Assembly: GCA_044375455.1 (NCBI GenBank)
Contig: JBILMQ010000016.1
Location: 1 to 25,922 of the forward strand
Reading direction: 5' to 3'
From: JBEIHX01 sp044375455
GTDB taxonomy: Bacteria; Pseudomonadota; Alphaproteobacteria; Caulobacterales; Aquidulcibacteraceae
Length of the DNA stretch: 25,922 nucleotides
Of this stretch, positions 15,584 through 23,550 are shown in pieces. Both the position numbers and the translations under genes were made by a program. The notes below the pieces were generated by a model. The model ran no database searches. It saw only the letters and a program-made list of their open reading frames with translations, and had not been told where the DNA came from. Positions within the stretch are counted from its first letter, which is position 1; each line of letters starts with the position of its first letter.

Positions 15584-16615
15584 GAACACAAATACGCCGG
15601 CGCCTGTGAGATCAATGCTACAGGGTCCCGGGGTTGGGACGTCGCCGTGACTGATTCGCGCACGCCAGACCGGGGTTTCGATCGTCGAGGGTGCGATCAC
15701 CGCCTCGACTGCGTCGCCGACGCGGCGCCGTTCAACGATGCGTGCTGTGGCGCCGGGTATGATGTGCAGACAGCTTTGACGCACGGCGACTATTGCTGCG
15801 CTGCCATCTGGCAATGTGGTCGCGACGGCGCCGAACGGTGTGTCAAGCCGCCCTGCGCTTACGCTGCCGCGCCATAGATTCAGTGGGCTGAGCGCAGTTG
15901 CGGCGGCAAGACAGGCCGGTGTGTCCCACACCTCGGCGGGCGTCCCGATCTGGGCGATCCGGCCGTTGTCGAGAACGGCGAGGTCGTCGGCCATTGCCAT
16001 TGCTTCCTGCGCGTCGTGGGTGACGAGCAGGACGGCGGCCCGTGTGCGTTGCAGGGTGCGCAGAGTGAGATCCCGCAGGTCTGCGCGCAGGAGCCCATCA
16101 AGTCCCGAGAACGGTTCGTCGAGCAGAACGGCTGCCGGTTCCGGTGCGAGAGCGCGGGCAAGGGCGACGCGTTGCTGTTCGCCGCCTGACAGCATGTGCG
16201 GGGCCCGCAGCGCCTTGTCGGCGAGACCGACGGAGTCGAGCCAGTGCAGGGCCTGGGCTTTGCGCTCGGCGGGCTGCAGGCGGGTGAGCCCGAAGGCAAC
16301 ATTTTCGCGCGCGTTGAGGTGGGGAAACAGTGCGTAGTCCTGGAACACCATGCCGATACGTCGCTGTTCTGGCGCGACTGTGCGCCCGGGCTGCGACAGG
16401 ATGGTTTTGCCCGCCATGATGCAGCCGGCGTCGATTGGTTCAAGTCCTGCCAGGAGGCGCAGGAGCGTGCTCTTGCCGGATCCCGATGGTCCCAGAACTG
16501 CGGTCAGGCGGCCTGGTTTCAGGGTGAGGTCGATGCCGCACAGCACGCTGCGCACGCCATAGCTGCGTGCAATGCCGATCGCCGTCACGCCGGTTTCTGG
16601 GACCGCAGCAGTCAT
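15575..16615 (-). CDS. fbpC: Ferric-iron ABC transporter ATP-binding protein
   Basis: This 346-residue ATPase of the Fe3+/polyamine/sulfate-type importer class energises the cognate permease at the inner membrane. Walker A is GPSGSGKST at 42-50, the Q-loop is in MVFQDYALFPH near 89-99, the signature is LSGGEQQR at 142-149, Walker B is AVLLDE near 162-167 and the H-loop is THD in LLVTHDAQEAM. A C-terminal TOBE-like part follows (SPLNLWRGSV onward). The start ATG 16613-16615 overlaps the permease stop as ATGA. It is the last gene of the fbpABC-type operon. The iron assignment comes from the binding protein and the upstream Fur-like site rather than from this subunit. Confidence 0.88.
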   Translation of the reverse strand: MTAAVPETGVTAIGIARSYGVRSVLCGIDLTLKPGRLTAVLGPSGSGKSTLLRLLAGLEPIDAGCIMAGKTILSQPGRTVAPEQRRIGMVFQDYALFPHLNARENVAFGLTRLQPAERKAQALHWLDSVGLADKALRAPHMLSGGEQQRVALARALAPEPAAVLLDEPFSGLDGLLRADLRDLTLRTLQRTRAAVLLVTHDAQEAMAMADDLAVLDNGRIAQIGTPAEVWDTPACLAAATALSPLNLWRGSVSAGRLDTPFGAVATTLPDGSAAIVAVRQSCLHIIPGATARIVERRRVGDAVEAVIAPSTIETPVWRARISHGDVPTPGPCSIDLTGAGVFVFAA

Positions 16616-18246
16616 CGAGCCGCCTCAGCGACATGCAGCGTTTGGAGATGCGCCCCCGCCCGTGCGCCGATGATCTGGCGAGACAGCCAGACAATCGGGC
16701 CGAGGCCTGCGAGGACGATCATCAGAGCGGGCAGCGCGGCCTCGGCGAGGCGCTCGTCGCCAGCGAGTGCGTGTGCGCGCACGGCGAGCGTGTCCATGTT
16801 GAACGGGCGCATGACGAGCGTGGCGGGCAGTTCCTTCATCACTTCTGCGAAGGCGATCAGCAGCCCGGTCAGGATGCCGGGGGCGGCGATTGGCGCATCA
16901 ACGCGCAGGAGCGTAAAGGCGCGGTCGGCGCCCAGGGTGCGTGCGGCGTAGGTCATGTTCGGCGAGACGCGGTCAAGAGCAGCTTCCGCCGGGCCGAGGC
17001 CAGTTGCAGCGAAGCGTGCTGTATACACCCAGATCAGTATGGCGAGTGCGCCTGCCGCGCTCAGTCCGGTTGCGCTCAAACCGGTTGCGCTGGCAAGAGT
17101 CTGGGCAGCGATCAGCGCGCCGAGCGCCAGCACAATTCCTGGTGCGGCGTAGGAGGCGGTGGACAAGCGTACGAAAATGCGTGCGAGCGTATCGCCGCCG
17201 CGCGCGCTCGCCGCCAGGATAAGCGATAGGACGGTGATCACGAGCGCAGCGACTGCCGCCAGTGCGATGGTGACAAGACCGGCGTTGACCAGGCCATCGA
17301 TGTCAGTCTGTTCGGTGTGCAGGGCGCGCGCCGTCAGCCAGCCGGCTGGCAACAAAAACCCCAACGCCACCGGGGTGGCGCAAAACGTGGTCGCGGCGAG
17401 ACCATGCCAGCCCGTGAGGTCCATCCGCGCCAGGCTGCGCCAGCGTGTGGACGCGCCGCCGGCGCCGACCTGACTTCGGGTCTGGCGCTCGATCAAGATC
17501 AACAGCAGGGCCGCGCCCATCAAGATCAGGCCCAGGCGCGCGGCTGTCCCGGGATCGCCGAGGGAAAACCAGGCGCGATAGACGCCGACCGCCAGCGTTT
17601 GGGCGCCCAGGTGATCGGCCGCGCCGAAATCCGACGCGGCTTCCATCATGGCGAGTGCTGCGCCGGCGGCCAGGGCTGGCCGGGCGAGGGGGAGTCCGGC
17701 GCGCAGGAAGGCGGCGAGGGGGCTGCAGCCGAGTGTGCGCGCCGCTTCAAGAGCGCACACGGATTGGGCAACGAAGGCCGCGCGTGCGGCGAGGTAAACG
17801 TACGGATAGAGGGTGATGCAATACACAAACAGCGCGCCCCACGCGCCTGACGTCTGCGGCAGGCCGATGGCCGACAGCGGTCCGCCTGGGCCGCTCATAT
17901 CGCTCCAGGCGTAGGCGATCACATAGGCGGGCGCAGCGAGGGGAAGGATCAGCGCCCATTCAAGGATGGCGCGTCCTGGAAAGCGGCACATGACGGTGAG
18001 CCATGCAGCGATCGCGCCGCCCGCCCCTGTGAGCACGCCGACGCCGATCGTGATCAGTATCGTTTGCCACAGGTAGATCGGCGCCACGACGGTCCAGACG
18101 TGGCGCCATGCGTCGGGATCGACGTTCAGACCGCGAACGGCGAGACCGAGCGCCGGCGCAAGACACAGCGCCGCGACACCGAGCGCGGCGGCCCGCGCCG
18201 CGTTCTGCCCCACGGCGCCCCGGACTGGACGCGGGCCCTCGCTCAC
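16612..18246 (-). CDS. fbpB: Ferric-iron ABC transporter permease (fused two-domain type)
   Basis: This 544-residue integral inner-membrane protein is made of two consecutive binding-protein-dependent permease modules, each with about six hydrophobic segments, as in FbpB/SfuB-type iron permeases. The N-terminal half includes TILITIGVGVLTGAGGAIAAWLTV and an EAARTLGC-type cytoplasmic coupling loop near residue 170. The C-terminal half repeats this with AARTLGADRAFTLLRVDAP. Being a fused duplication, one copy is enough for a functional pair. The 5' end overlaps the binding-protein gene by 4 nt and the 3' end overlaps the ATPase gene by 4 nt. A short Leu/Ser-rich direct repeat (ATGLSATGLSAAG) occurs in one membrane segment. 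Confidence 0.88.
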   Translation of the reverse strand: MSEGPRPVRGAVGQNAARAAALGVAALCLAPALGLAVRGLNVDPDAWRHVWTVVAPIYLWQTILITIGVGVLTGAGGAIAAWLTVMCRFPGRAILEWALILPLAAPAYVIAYAWSDMSGPGGPLSAIGLPQTSGAWGALFVYCITLYPYVYLAARAAFVAQSVCALEAARTLGCSPLAAFLRAGLPLARPALAAGAALAMMEAASDFGAADHLGAQTLAVGVYRAWFSLGDPGTAARLGLILMGAALLLILIERQTRSQVGAGGASTRWRSLARMDLTGWHGLAATTFCATPVALGFLLPAGWLTARALHTEQTDIDGLVNAGLVTIALAAVAALVITVLSLILAASARGGDTLARIFVRLSTASYAAPGIVLALGALIAAQTLASATGLSATGLSAAGALAILIWVYTARFAATGLGPAEAALDRVSPNMTYAARTLGADRAFTLLRVDAPIAAPGILTGLLIAFAEVMKELPATLVMRPFNMDTLAVRAHALAGDERLAEAALPALMIVLAGLGPIVWLSRQIIGARAGAHLQTLHVAEAAR

Positions 18247-19325
18247 CGCCAGCCGGCCTCGTCGAAGAGTTTTTGCGCCTGGGCTTGGTTCTCGCCGAGC
18301 ACGTGGGCTGGCAACTCATCCTCTTTGAAGCCTTGCAGCGCGGCGAGTTCGGGATTGTCGAAGGCGGCGCCGGCGAGCACGGGGAATTCATTGTTTTCCC
18401 GGGCGAAGATCGCCTGGACCTGTGGGGTCGCGAGATATTCCAGAAACTTCCGGGCGTTGTCGCGGTTGGGCGCATGGGCCGCCATGCCGGCGCCGGCGAT
18501 GTTCACATGCGCGCCGAACCCTGCCTGATCCGGAAAGAAGATGGCGGTTTTCGCTGCGGCGGCGCGTTCGCTTGCGTCGCTGGAGCGGGCCATGCGCACC
18601 CAGTAATAGTGATTGACGACAGCAAGCTCGCACACTCCGTCGGCGACCGCCTTGATTTGGTCCACGTCTCCCCCGGTGGGGTCGCGGGCGAAGTTCGCGG
18701 CCACGCCTTTCGCCCACGCAGCGGCGCGGTCTGCGCCATAATGCGCGATCATCATCGACATAAGGGAAAGATTGTAGATGTTTCCGGAGGAGCGGGCGCA
18801 GATTTTGCCTTTCCAGCGCGGTGCGGCCAGTGCGAAGTAGTCTGTGAGCTGAGCTGGGTTCACCTTCGATTTGTCGTAAACAATGATGCGTGCGCGTTTC
18901 GAAAAGCCGAACCACAATCCTTCTGGGTGACGTTCATGGGCGGGGATGGCCGCCTCCAGGACGGAGGATTGCAGCGGTTGGAACAGGCCGGCTTCTTGAG
19001 CACGCCACAGATTGCCGGCGTCGACGGTCAAAATCACGTCGGCGGGGCTTTGCGCGCCCTCGGCCTTCAGTTTTTCAATCAGTACTTCGGCTTTGGCTTC
19101 GATGGTGTTGACGCGTATGCCGGTCGCCGCTGTGAAGCCGTCGTAGATGAGCTTGTCCGAGCTGTAGTGGCGTGCCGAGTAGATGTTGATTTCGCCGGGA
19201 TCTGCCTGGTCGGCTGGAGGCGCCTCACGCGCACAGCTGGCGATCAGCAGGGCGCAGAGTGCGCTGATCGCGCCCGCCAGGAGCGGACGCGCATGCAGGG
19301 CGGCGAATGGCGGGAATGATCGCAT
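18243..19325 (-). CDS. fbpA: Ferric-iron ABC transporter substrate-binding lipoprotein
   Basis: This 360-residue iron-binding protein of the FbpA/FutA type starts at ATG 19323-19325, preceded by GAGGAG 5 nt upstream. An in-frame ATG at 19437-19439 would add 38 residues, but it lacks such a site and would place the signal peptide internally. The signal peptide ends in the lipobox IASC (C31), so it should be lipid-anchored in the periplasm. Iron ligands typical of the family are present: H53 and Y54 in YSARHYSSD, and the paired tyrosines Y240-Y241 in NHYYWVR. It delivers Fe3+ to the permease encoded downstream. Overlap with the permease gene is 4 nt. A Fur-box-like palindrome lies 44 nt upstream of the start. 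Confidence 0.9.
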   Translation of the reverse strand: MRSFPPFAALHARPLLAGAISALCALLIASCAREAPPADQADPGEINIYSARHYSSDKLIYDGFTAATGIRVNTIEAKAEVLIEKLKAEGAQSPADVILTVDAGNLWRAQEAGLFQPLQSSVLEAAIPAHERHPEGLWFGFSKRARIIVYDKSKVNPAQLTDYFALAAPRWKGKICARSSGNIYNLSLMSMMIAHYGADRAAAWAKGVAANFARDPTGGDVDQIKAVADGVCELAVVNHYYWVRMARSSDASERAAAAKTAIFFPDQAGFGAHVNIAGAGMAAHAPNRDNARKFLEYLATPQVQAIFARENNEFPVLAGAAFDNPELAALQGFKEDELPAHVLGENQAQAQKLFDEAGWR

Positions 19326-19664
19326 AACGGCTCCTCGAGGCGACGCTCCGAGCATGGCTGTCGCACTTTTGCGAACCATTCGCAAGTGTGCGGTGAAGGC
19401 CCCAGCCTGGGTGCGACCATGGAGGCGTGTCTTGCACACGCCTCAGCGGCGCCAAGCCCTATCCTCGCCGTCGGTTGGGCGAGTGGACTGGTCAGCAAGG
19501 GGGCTATTGCGCCGTCGCCCGCGGCTCGGCTTGAACGGTGGTTCGGTCGAAACAGTCGCCGGTCAAACAGCCCACGTCGAAAAAAAGCCAAGTCGCACAG
19601 ACTGGTCGGGGCCTGCGCGAGACCTATGTCGCATTGTCTAGGGGTGGCTGGCCGCGGCGGCGCA
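19326..19664. other. Intergenic region upstream of fbpA and downstream of tRNA-Val
   Basis: Apart from the Fur-like site, this 339-bp stretch holds only accidental open frames on both strands. There is a GC-rich segment at 19460-19560 and a short A run near 19580. No gene, terminator with a T run, or repeat is evident. The fbp promoter should lie at about 19350-19420 but cannot be resolved confidently. Confidence 0.5.
19369..19385. promoter_or_regulatory. Fur-box-like operator upstream of fbpABC
   Basis: TTGCGAACCATTCGCAA is a perfect 7-3-7 palindrome, 44 nt upstream of the fbpA start. Read as a 7-1-7 Fur box (minus strand TGCGAAT-G-GTTCGCA) it matches in six of seven pairs and resembles sites reported for alphaproteobacterial Fur. 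Iron-dependent repression of the importer is the straightforward reading. Irr or another regulator is possible. Confidence 0.6.
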
Positions 19665-19739
19665 TGGTGGGCGATGTAGGGTTCGAACCTACGACCCCTG
19701 CCGTGTGAAGACAGTGCTCTTCCGCTGAGCTAATCGCCC
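19665..19739 (-). tRNA. tRNA-Val(CAC)
   Basis: Read on the minus strand, the sequence folds as a complete 75-nt tRNA with encoded CCA. The acceptor stem is GGGCGAT/ATCGCCC with discriminator A, followed by a D-arm with TAGCTCAG. The anticodon stem CTGTC/GGCAG carries loop TTCACAC, so the anticodon is CAC, and the T-arm contains GGTTCGAACC. It reads valine codon GUG, the codon best served by a CAC anticodon in GC-rich genomes. It stands alone. Confidence 0.95.
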
Positions 19740-19767
19740 ATGAGAACGGTGTCCCATGAAGGCTGGT

Positions 19768-19797
19768 GTGATAGAACCCGGGCTGGCGAAGCGTCAA
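19768..19797 (-). promoter_or_regulatory. Candidate promoter of tRNA-Val
   Basis: On the minus strand TTGACG (19792-19797) and TATCAC (19768-19773) are separated by 18 bp. They would start transcription about 20 nt before the tRNA 5' end. The spacing and position are right; the -10 box matches consensus at four of six bases. Confidence 0.45.
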
Positions 19798-19893
19798 GGC
19801 ATTGCGCCTTGCGGCTTGCAGCGGTTCGGGTCGCAGCGCCCGTTTTGTGGGGCGTTGGGTGCGGCATGGGCGCGTGCTGGCGCGCCGGTGCGG

Positions 19894-19942
19894 TTGATCT
19901 GCCGCTCGGGCGTCACATATAAGCCGCTATCACGATTGATAG
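19894..19942 (+). promoter_or_regulatory. Candidate promoter with adjacent inverted repeat for the 20088 gene
   Basis: TTGATC (19894-19899) is followed after 18 bp by TATAAG (19918-19923), a good -35/-10 pair. Immediately downstream, CTATCA-CGAT-TGATAG (19927-19942) is a perfect 6-bp inverted repeat near the expected transcription start. It could be an operator or a 5' hairpin. The start codon of the small gene is about 150 nt further on. Confidence 0.45.
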
Positions 19943-20087
19943 ATCCGGGGGCGCGATATCGGCGCTGCGGTGCGCGGGCTCGGCCAGGAGCCGCCGGCGC
20001 GCCCAGGATCTAGGGACAGGCGAGCGCGGCGCAATCCCGCGCGTATCCGGCGTCGGCCTTTGGTCGTCGGTTCTCCGGGGGAATGAG

Positions 20088-20336
20088 ATGAGTAACGATT
20101 TTTGCACCGTGGAAGGCGCGCGTCGCCTGAAGCTGCGGATCGAAGAATACTGGCGCGAACGCGGCTATGACGTGAGCGTTGACTTGGTGGAGGCGCCATT
20201 CCTGCCTGCCATGCGTTCGGCGCGTACTGATGTGCGCTCGAACATGGTCAATGGCATGCCTCGCCGGCGCGCCGCGGCGAATGGGAACGAAGTCGTGTCT
20301 CACGAGGAAGCCCGCAGTTTCGCCGCGGTCGCCTGA
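20088..20336 (+). CDS. Small conserved-looking protein of unknown function (82 aa)
   Basis: This short protein has codon use like its neighbours and a clear ribosome binding site (GGGGGAA ending 4 nt before ATG 20088). It has no signal peptide or membrane segment. The sequence looks like a compact alpha/beta fold: a helix AxxLKLRIEEYWRERG, a strand YDVSVDLVEAP, then RSARTDVRSNMVNGMPRR. From memory, similar short proteins with an EYW-RGY and DVRSDMVNGLP pattern occur in other alphaproteobacteria, but I know no function for them. It ends 5 nt before the convergent stop of the phosphatase gene. Coding status is likely; no role can be assigned. Confidence 0.75.
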   Translation: MSNDFCTVEGARRLKLRIEEYWRERGYDVSVDLVEAPFLPAMRSARTDVRSNMVNGMPRRRAAANGNEVVSHEEARSFAAVA

Positions 20337-20341
20337 CCTCG

Positions 20342-21031
20342 TCAGGACCGCGCCAACTGGCTGATCGTTGATCCGAGCTCGCGGAAGCAATCGATCCATG
20401 ACGCCTGCGGCATCTGCGCCCGTGGCTCGGGCGAATAGCCGAATGAGACCATGACGATGGGTGCGCCTGCGGCGCGGGCCGTGTCGTAATCCGTCCGGCT
20501 GTCGCCGACCATGATGGCGCGTGCAGGGTCGCCGCCGGCCTGAGCCACTGCCGCCTGCAGGTGGCCAGGGTGCGGCTTGCAGCGGGCGACGGCATCGGCG
20601 CCGACGACGGCAGCGAAACGGTCCCGCATCGCGAGCGCTTGAAGCAGGCTTTCTGAGAGATCGGTGCGCTTGTTGGTGCACACGGTAAGGCGGGCGCCGC
20701 GTTGCCCGAGCGTGGCGAGCGCTTCTTCGACGTGGGCAAAGGGCTGACTGGCCCCGGCGATGTCTGCCCTGTAGGCCTCTATGAAACGCGCTGTCAGCAG
20801 GTCAAGCCGGCTTTCGCTGAAGCTTGCTCCGACCCGCGCCGCGCCGCGCTCAAGGAGGCGTCGCGCCCCTTGGCCCACAAAGAGGCGGGCCTCTTCGACG
20901 GGCGCGGGCGCCAACCCTTCATCGACGAGAACCACGTTCAACGCCCGCACCAGATCCGGGGCAGTATCCACGAGCGTGCCGTCCAGGTCGAAGGCGACCG
21001 TCCAGCCGTGCAGATCCTGCGCTTCACCCAT
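20342..21031 (-). CDS. gph: Phosphoglycolate phosphatase, HAD superfamily
   Basis: This 229-residue haloacid-dehalogenase hydrolase is expected to dephosphorylate 2-phosphoglycolate, formed by oxygenation reactions or DNA 3'-end repair. HAD motif I is FDLDGTLVDT near residues 14-23, with the nucleophile aspartate and acid/base aspartate in place. Motif II is TVCTNK, motif III lysine is in CKPHPGHL, and motif IV is MVGDSRTDYDTARAAG. A helical cap lies between motifs I and II. The start is taken as ATG 21029-21031 with GGGAG/AGG upstream, because the N-terminus then matches the family. The open frame extends to 21169, but those extra 46 codons have no family character. A neighbouring HAD specificity such as pyrophosphatase is possible. 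Confidence 0.85.
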   Translation of the reverse strand: MGEAQDLHGWTVAFDLDGTLVDTAPDLVRALNVVLVDEGLAPAPVEEARLFVGQGARRLLERGAARVGASFSESRLDLLTARFIEAYRADIAGASQPFAHVEEALATLGQRGARLTVCTNKRTDLSESLLQALAMRDRFAAVVGADAVARCKPHPGHLQAAVAQAGGDPARAIMVGDSRTDYDTARAAGAPIVMVSFGYSPEPRAQMPQASWIDCFRELGSTISQLARS

Positions 21032-22034
21032 CCGACCTGGCTCCCGGCCGCCCGACGCTATGCAGCGCCTCATCGAGGGCTGATAGCGGCAATCGCGCAT
21101 CCTGCCCAGAGTTTGGCTTTCGAGCATGGCGCAGGCGACCGCTCGGAGTTGGTCGGCGACGCCGCGCAAAGCGCGCCCGTGTCTACGTCCGCGAGGCGCG
21201 CAGCGCGAGGTCGGGGTCTTTGCTTCGGGCGTCGTGCTGTGCTGCGATCCGCGCCCGATGATAGACTGTGGTGCGCAACAGCCCCGAGCAGGTCTGGCGC
21301 ATGTCGACGCGGCAGGATTTCCCGCTGCGCCTGGTCACTGGGGCGACGCGGCGCAAGGTGCGCAAAGCATCGTCGTCTCGCCTTCAGATGGCGTGGTGCG
21401 CAGGGGGCGTGGCGCTGATCGCGAACGGCGTGGACTGGCAAGGTTGTCGTCAGAGTCTTGCCTTGGAAAGGGCCAACCGCAAGAGCCGCTCTTCGTCGCG
21501 GGAATTTCGCGTGAAGCTGACAGAGCGGGCCTTGCATGGCGTCGACTGTCTCGTTGTCCTTGATCATTCAGGCCTGTGCGCCGCGGTTCGCGAGACCTTC
21601 ACACACGCCTATTTTCAGTGGTGCTCGGCAGATCATCTGCGCAACACGCTCGATCACCTGCCGCGCAAAGCCGACGAAAAATGACTGCAGGAATTGCGCC
21701 GGGTGGATGAGCGGTGCGATCTCAAGGAGGCAAACGCCGATCTTGGCTTTGATCATCTTGCGTTTAACGCGCGTGTGACCCGCCCGTGCCTCTCCAGCAC
21801 GCCCCGGTGTTTTGGATCGGATCATCAACCTCCATTCAGGCCCGCCGGATGAGCCGGCTTCATGGAGGCCGGGCACATTCGCGCACCCGACCCTGCGCCA
21901 TCAAATTCGGCAAGGCTTCTTCTTGCGCCGGAGGAGCCGTCCACACAGGGGGTTCATCCTGCCGGTCGCCGCGCAGCTGAGGCAATCCGTTTGCCGCCTG
22001 GACAGACGCCTGCCTCTGATCTCAGCGGCGAGAC
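21032..22034. other. Gene-poor stretch between gph and hipA, containing the IS256 remnant
   Basis: About 1 kb separates the gph start from the hipA stop. Only 21319-21756 shows protein similarity. The parts at 21032-21318 and 21757-22034 contain open frames without recognisable proteins, ribosome binding sites or repeats; the right part may be further decayed transposon DNA. The gph promoter must lie near 21040-21110 but is not evident. Confidence 0.5.
21319..21756 (+). pseudogene. Remnant of an IS256-family transposase
   Basis: The plus frame carries a degenerate central part of an IS256-type (mutator) transposase. ARYEKVRE-like text survives as ATRRKVRK, followed by NGVDWQGCRQSLALERANRKSRSSSREF, then GVDCLVVLDHSGL (second catalytic aspartate region), and finally HLRNTLDHLPRKADE. 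At 21682-21684 a TGA stop interrupts the frame where relatives have a Cys codon, and the family sequence resumes directly after it (LQELRRVDERCDLKEANADL). The first catalytic aspartate block is lost, the last catalytic glutamate region is not visible, and no terminal inverted repeats were found. It is a dead fragment, not a mobile element able to move. Confidence 0.75.
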
Positions 22035-23279
22035 CTATCGCAAGCGTTCGGCGCGTGTCGAAACCATCTTGGCGACGCGGGCGATGTCGGCCTCGGATAA
22101 GCCCGGCATCGCGATCTTCTCAGAAACTGGCAAGGTCGCATCCGCGACGGCGGCTGCAAGCTCTTTCACGCGCTTGCGCACGAAGGGCGACGCCAGCCCC
22201 GCATCGTCGGCGAACTTAGGCCACGTGGAGTCGTCGATCTCCTCCAGCGCAGCGCACTTGGCGATTTTCATGGCGAGCTTTGGTGAAAGCTCAGGATACG
22301 CAACGGTCGACAGCAGATCATAGAGCGGCGCCAGCGTCGCGCCGTCTGCTCCATACAGCAGGCTGAAATTCTTACCGTGGGCGTCGGCGTTGCCGATGAT
22401 CAGGTTGAAGATCGACGCATCCAGGAGCTTCAGAACTTCCACCGCTGGCCGCGTTGCGATCCTGCGGAGAAGGTCAAAGCTGGTCTTGAACGTTGGCCCG
22501 CCCTCAGCCGCGTATTTGTGTTCCGGCGCAAGGCCGAGCGCCTGACAGAAATCCTCCTGATGCAGACGCGCGACACGCGCGTTCGCGTTTAGAGCGCGAT
22601 CATAGCGCGTGACGAGCAGGAAGCGGCGATCCGACACCACGCGCGCTTCGGCAGGCGCAACGCAAAGCCCCACATCTGCCGCGAGCGCCATCGCGAAGGC
22701 CTCGTTTTCCGTCGTGCCGGGGAAACGTTCGATCGGCGGCTTCAGGATATGCGTCGTCGGCTGTCCAGGCGCTGGCAAGGCAATTGCGCGGTTGACGAGC
22801 ACGACGGGAATCTTGCTTTGCGCGCCGGCGAGCGAGATGCGCAACCCATCCTTGCCCGCCAAGAATGGCCGGGTCGGCAATTCGTCAAGCATGGCGACGA
22901 GCGCGTTGTCGCCAAGCGGTTCAGGCGCCGACTGCTCGGCGAACATTGGCGGCGCTTCGCCTTCGGGCCACAGGATCAGCGCGCCGGCGACATCGCCACC
23001 CAACGCGCACAGCAGCGCAAAGTCATTTCCTCTTGAGAGGCCGAGCGCGCGCGCCACGGCTTCGCGCTGCCCCTCTTCGGGCAGGAGGCCGGCAAAAAAC
23101 GGGCGGCACGCGCGACGATTGAACGTCTCGGTCTGCTTGGGCAGCGAGGCCGACAAGGGAGCGGCGCTGGCGTCGGCGAGCCATGTGGGATCATAGGCGA
23201 AGCTCATGTCGCCGTGCTTGTCGAGCCTGAGTGCGCCCGCAATCTTGCAGTCCCACCAGACCGAGAGCGCTGCCTTCAT
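22035..23279 (-). CDS. hipA: HipA-type serine/threonine kinase toxin
   Basis: This 414-residue toxin of a type II system phosphorylates a cellular target (GltX in E. coli HipA) and halts growth. It has the HipA N-terminal domain (couple-type, about 1-110) and the kinase core. Key elements are SLAGAQSK at 149-156 (the activation-loop serine and P-loop region), HILKP with K180, TRYDR near 224-228, LHQEDFCQALG, the catalytic loop NADAHGKN at 297-304 with D299, and YDLLST with metal-binding D321. All catalytic residues are present, so it is probably active. The start ATG 23277-23279 overlaps the hipB stop as ATGA, so the antitoxin is made first. Lying between an insertion-sequence remnant and a decayed toxin, it is probably part of a transferred segment. 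Confidence 0.92.
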   Translation of the reverse strand: MKAALSVWWDCKIAGALRLDKHGDMSFAYDPTWLADASAAPLSASLPKQTETFNRRACRPFFAGLLPEEGQREAVARALGLSRGNDFALLCALGGDVAGALILWPEGEAPPMFAEQSAPEPLGDNALVAMLDELPTRPFLAGKDGLRISLAGAQSKIPVVLVNRAIALPAPGQPTTHILKPPIERFPGTTENEAFAMALAADVGLCVAPAEARVVSDRRFLLVTRYDRALNANARVARLHQEDFCQALGLAPEHKYAAEGGPTFKTSFDLLRRIATRPAVEVLKLLDASIFNLIIGNADAHGKNFSLLYGADGATLAPLYDLLSTVAYPELSPKLAMKIAKCAALEEIDDSTWPKFADDAGLASPFVRKRVKELAAAVADATLPVSEKIAMPGLSEADIARVAKMVSTRAERLR

Positions 23280-23500
23280 CGCGTGCCGCCCGGCTGTTCA
23301 ACTGCGACCCTGAGCCCGAGCGCAGCAGCAACCGCCAGCGCCTTGCCAAGATGCGTCGTCTGTTTGCCGCCCTCCAGATCGACGATGAACCTGACGCCGA
23401 CCCCTGCCGCGCCGGCGAGCTGGTCCTGCCGCAGGCCTTGGGCCTTGCGAGCGGCCCGGATCGCGGCTCCAAATTCCTCAGCGGTCACGACTGAATCCAT
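23276..23500 (-). CDS. hipB: HipB-type antitoxin, helix-turn-helix repressor
   Basis: This 74-residue XRE-type DNA-binding antitoxin neutralises HipA and represses the operon. The helix-turn-helix is clear: FGAAIRAARKAQGLRQDQLAGAAGVGVRFIVDLEGGK, followed by the helix ALAVAAALGLRVAV typical of HipB proteins. The start is ATG 23498-23500, directly beside a perfect palindromic operator (23502-23515). GGGAAG from that operator is the only ribosome-binding-like sequence and is very close to the ATG, so initiation may be weak or leaderless. It overlaps hipA by 4 nt. Confidence 0.9.
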   Translation of the reverse strand: MDSVVTAEEFGAAIRAARKAQGLRQDQLAGAAGVGVRFIVDLEGGKQTTHLGKALAVAAALGLRVAVEQPGGTR

Positions 23501-23501
23501 C

Positions 23502-23515
23502 TTCCCGATCGGGAA
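23502..23515. promoter_or_regulatory. hipBA operator, proximal copy
   Basis: TTCCCGATCGGGAA is a perfect 14-bp palindrome ending 1 nt upstream of the hipB start codon. A near-identical second copy lies 49 bp away, centre to centre. A -10-like CATAAT (minus strand, 23516-23521) abuts this site, so bound HipB would cover the transcription and translation start. Confidence 0.75.
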
Positions 23516-23550
23516 ATTATGATGCAGTTATCCCCATGGCAAGACAATAT

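Larger units (their letters stand above)
19740..20087. other. Divergent intergenic region between tRNA-Val and the small ORF
   Basis: This 348-bp region contains the tRNA promoter on the left and a plus-strand promoter candidate with a small inverted repeat at 19894-19942. The remaining 140 bp before the small gene has no recognisable gene and no clear riboswitch fold. It would form a long untranslated leader if the promoter call is right. Confidence 0.5.
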
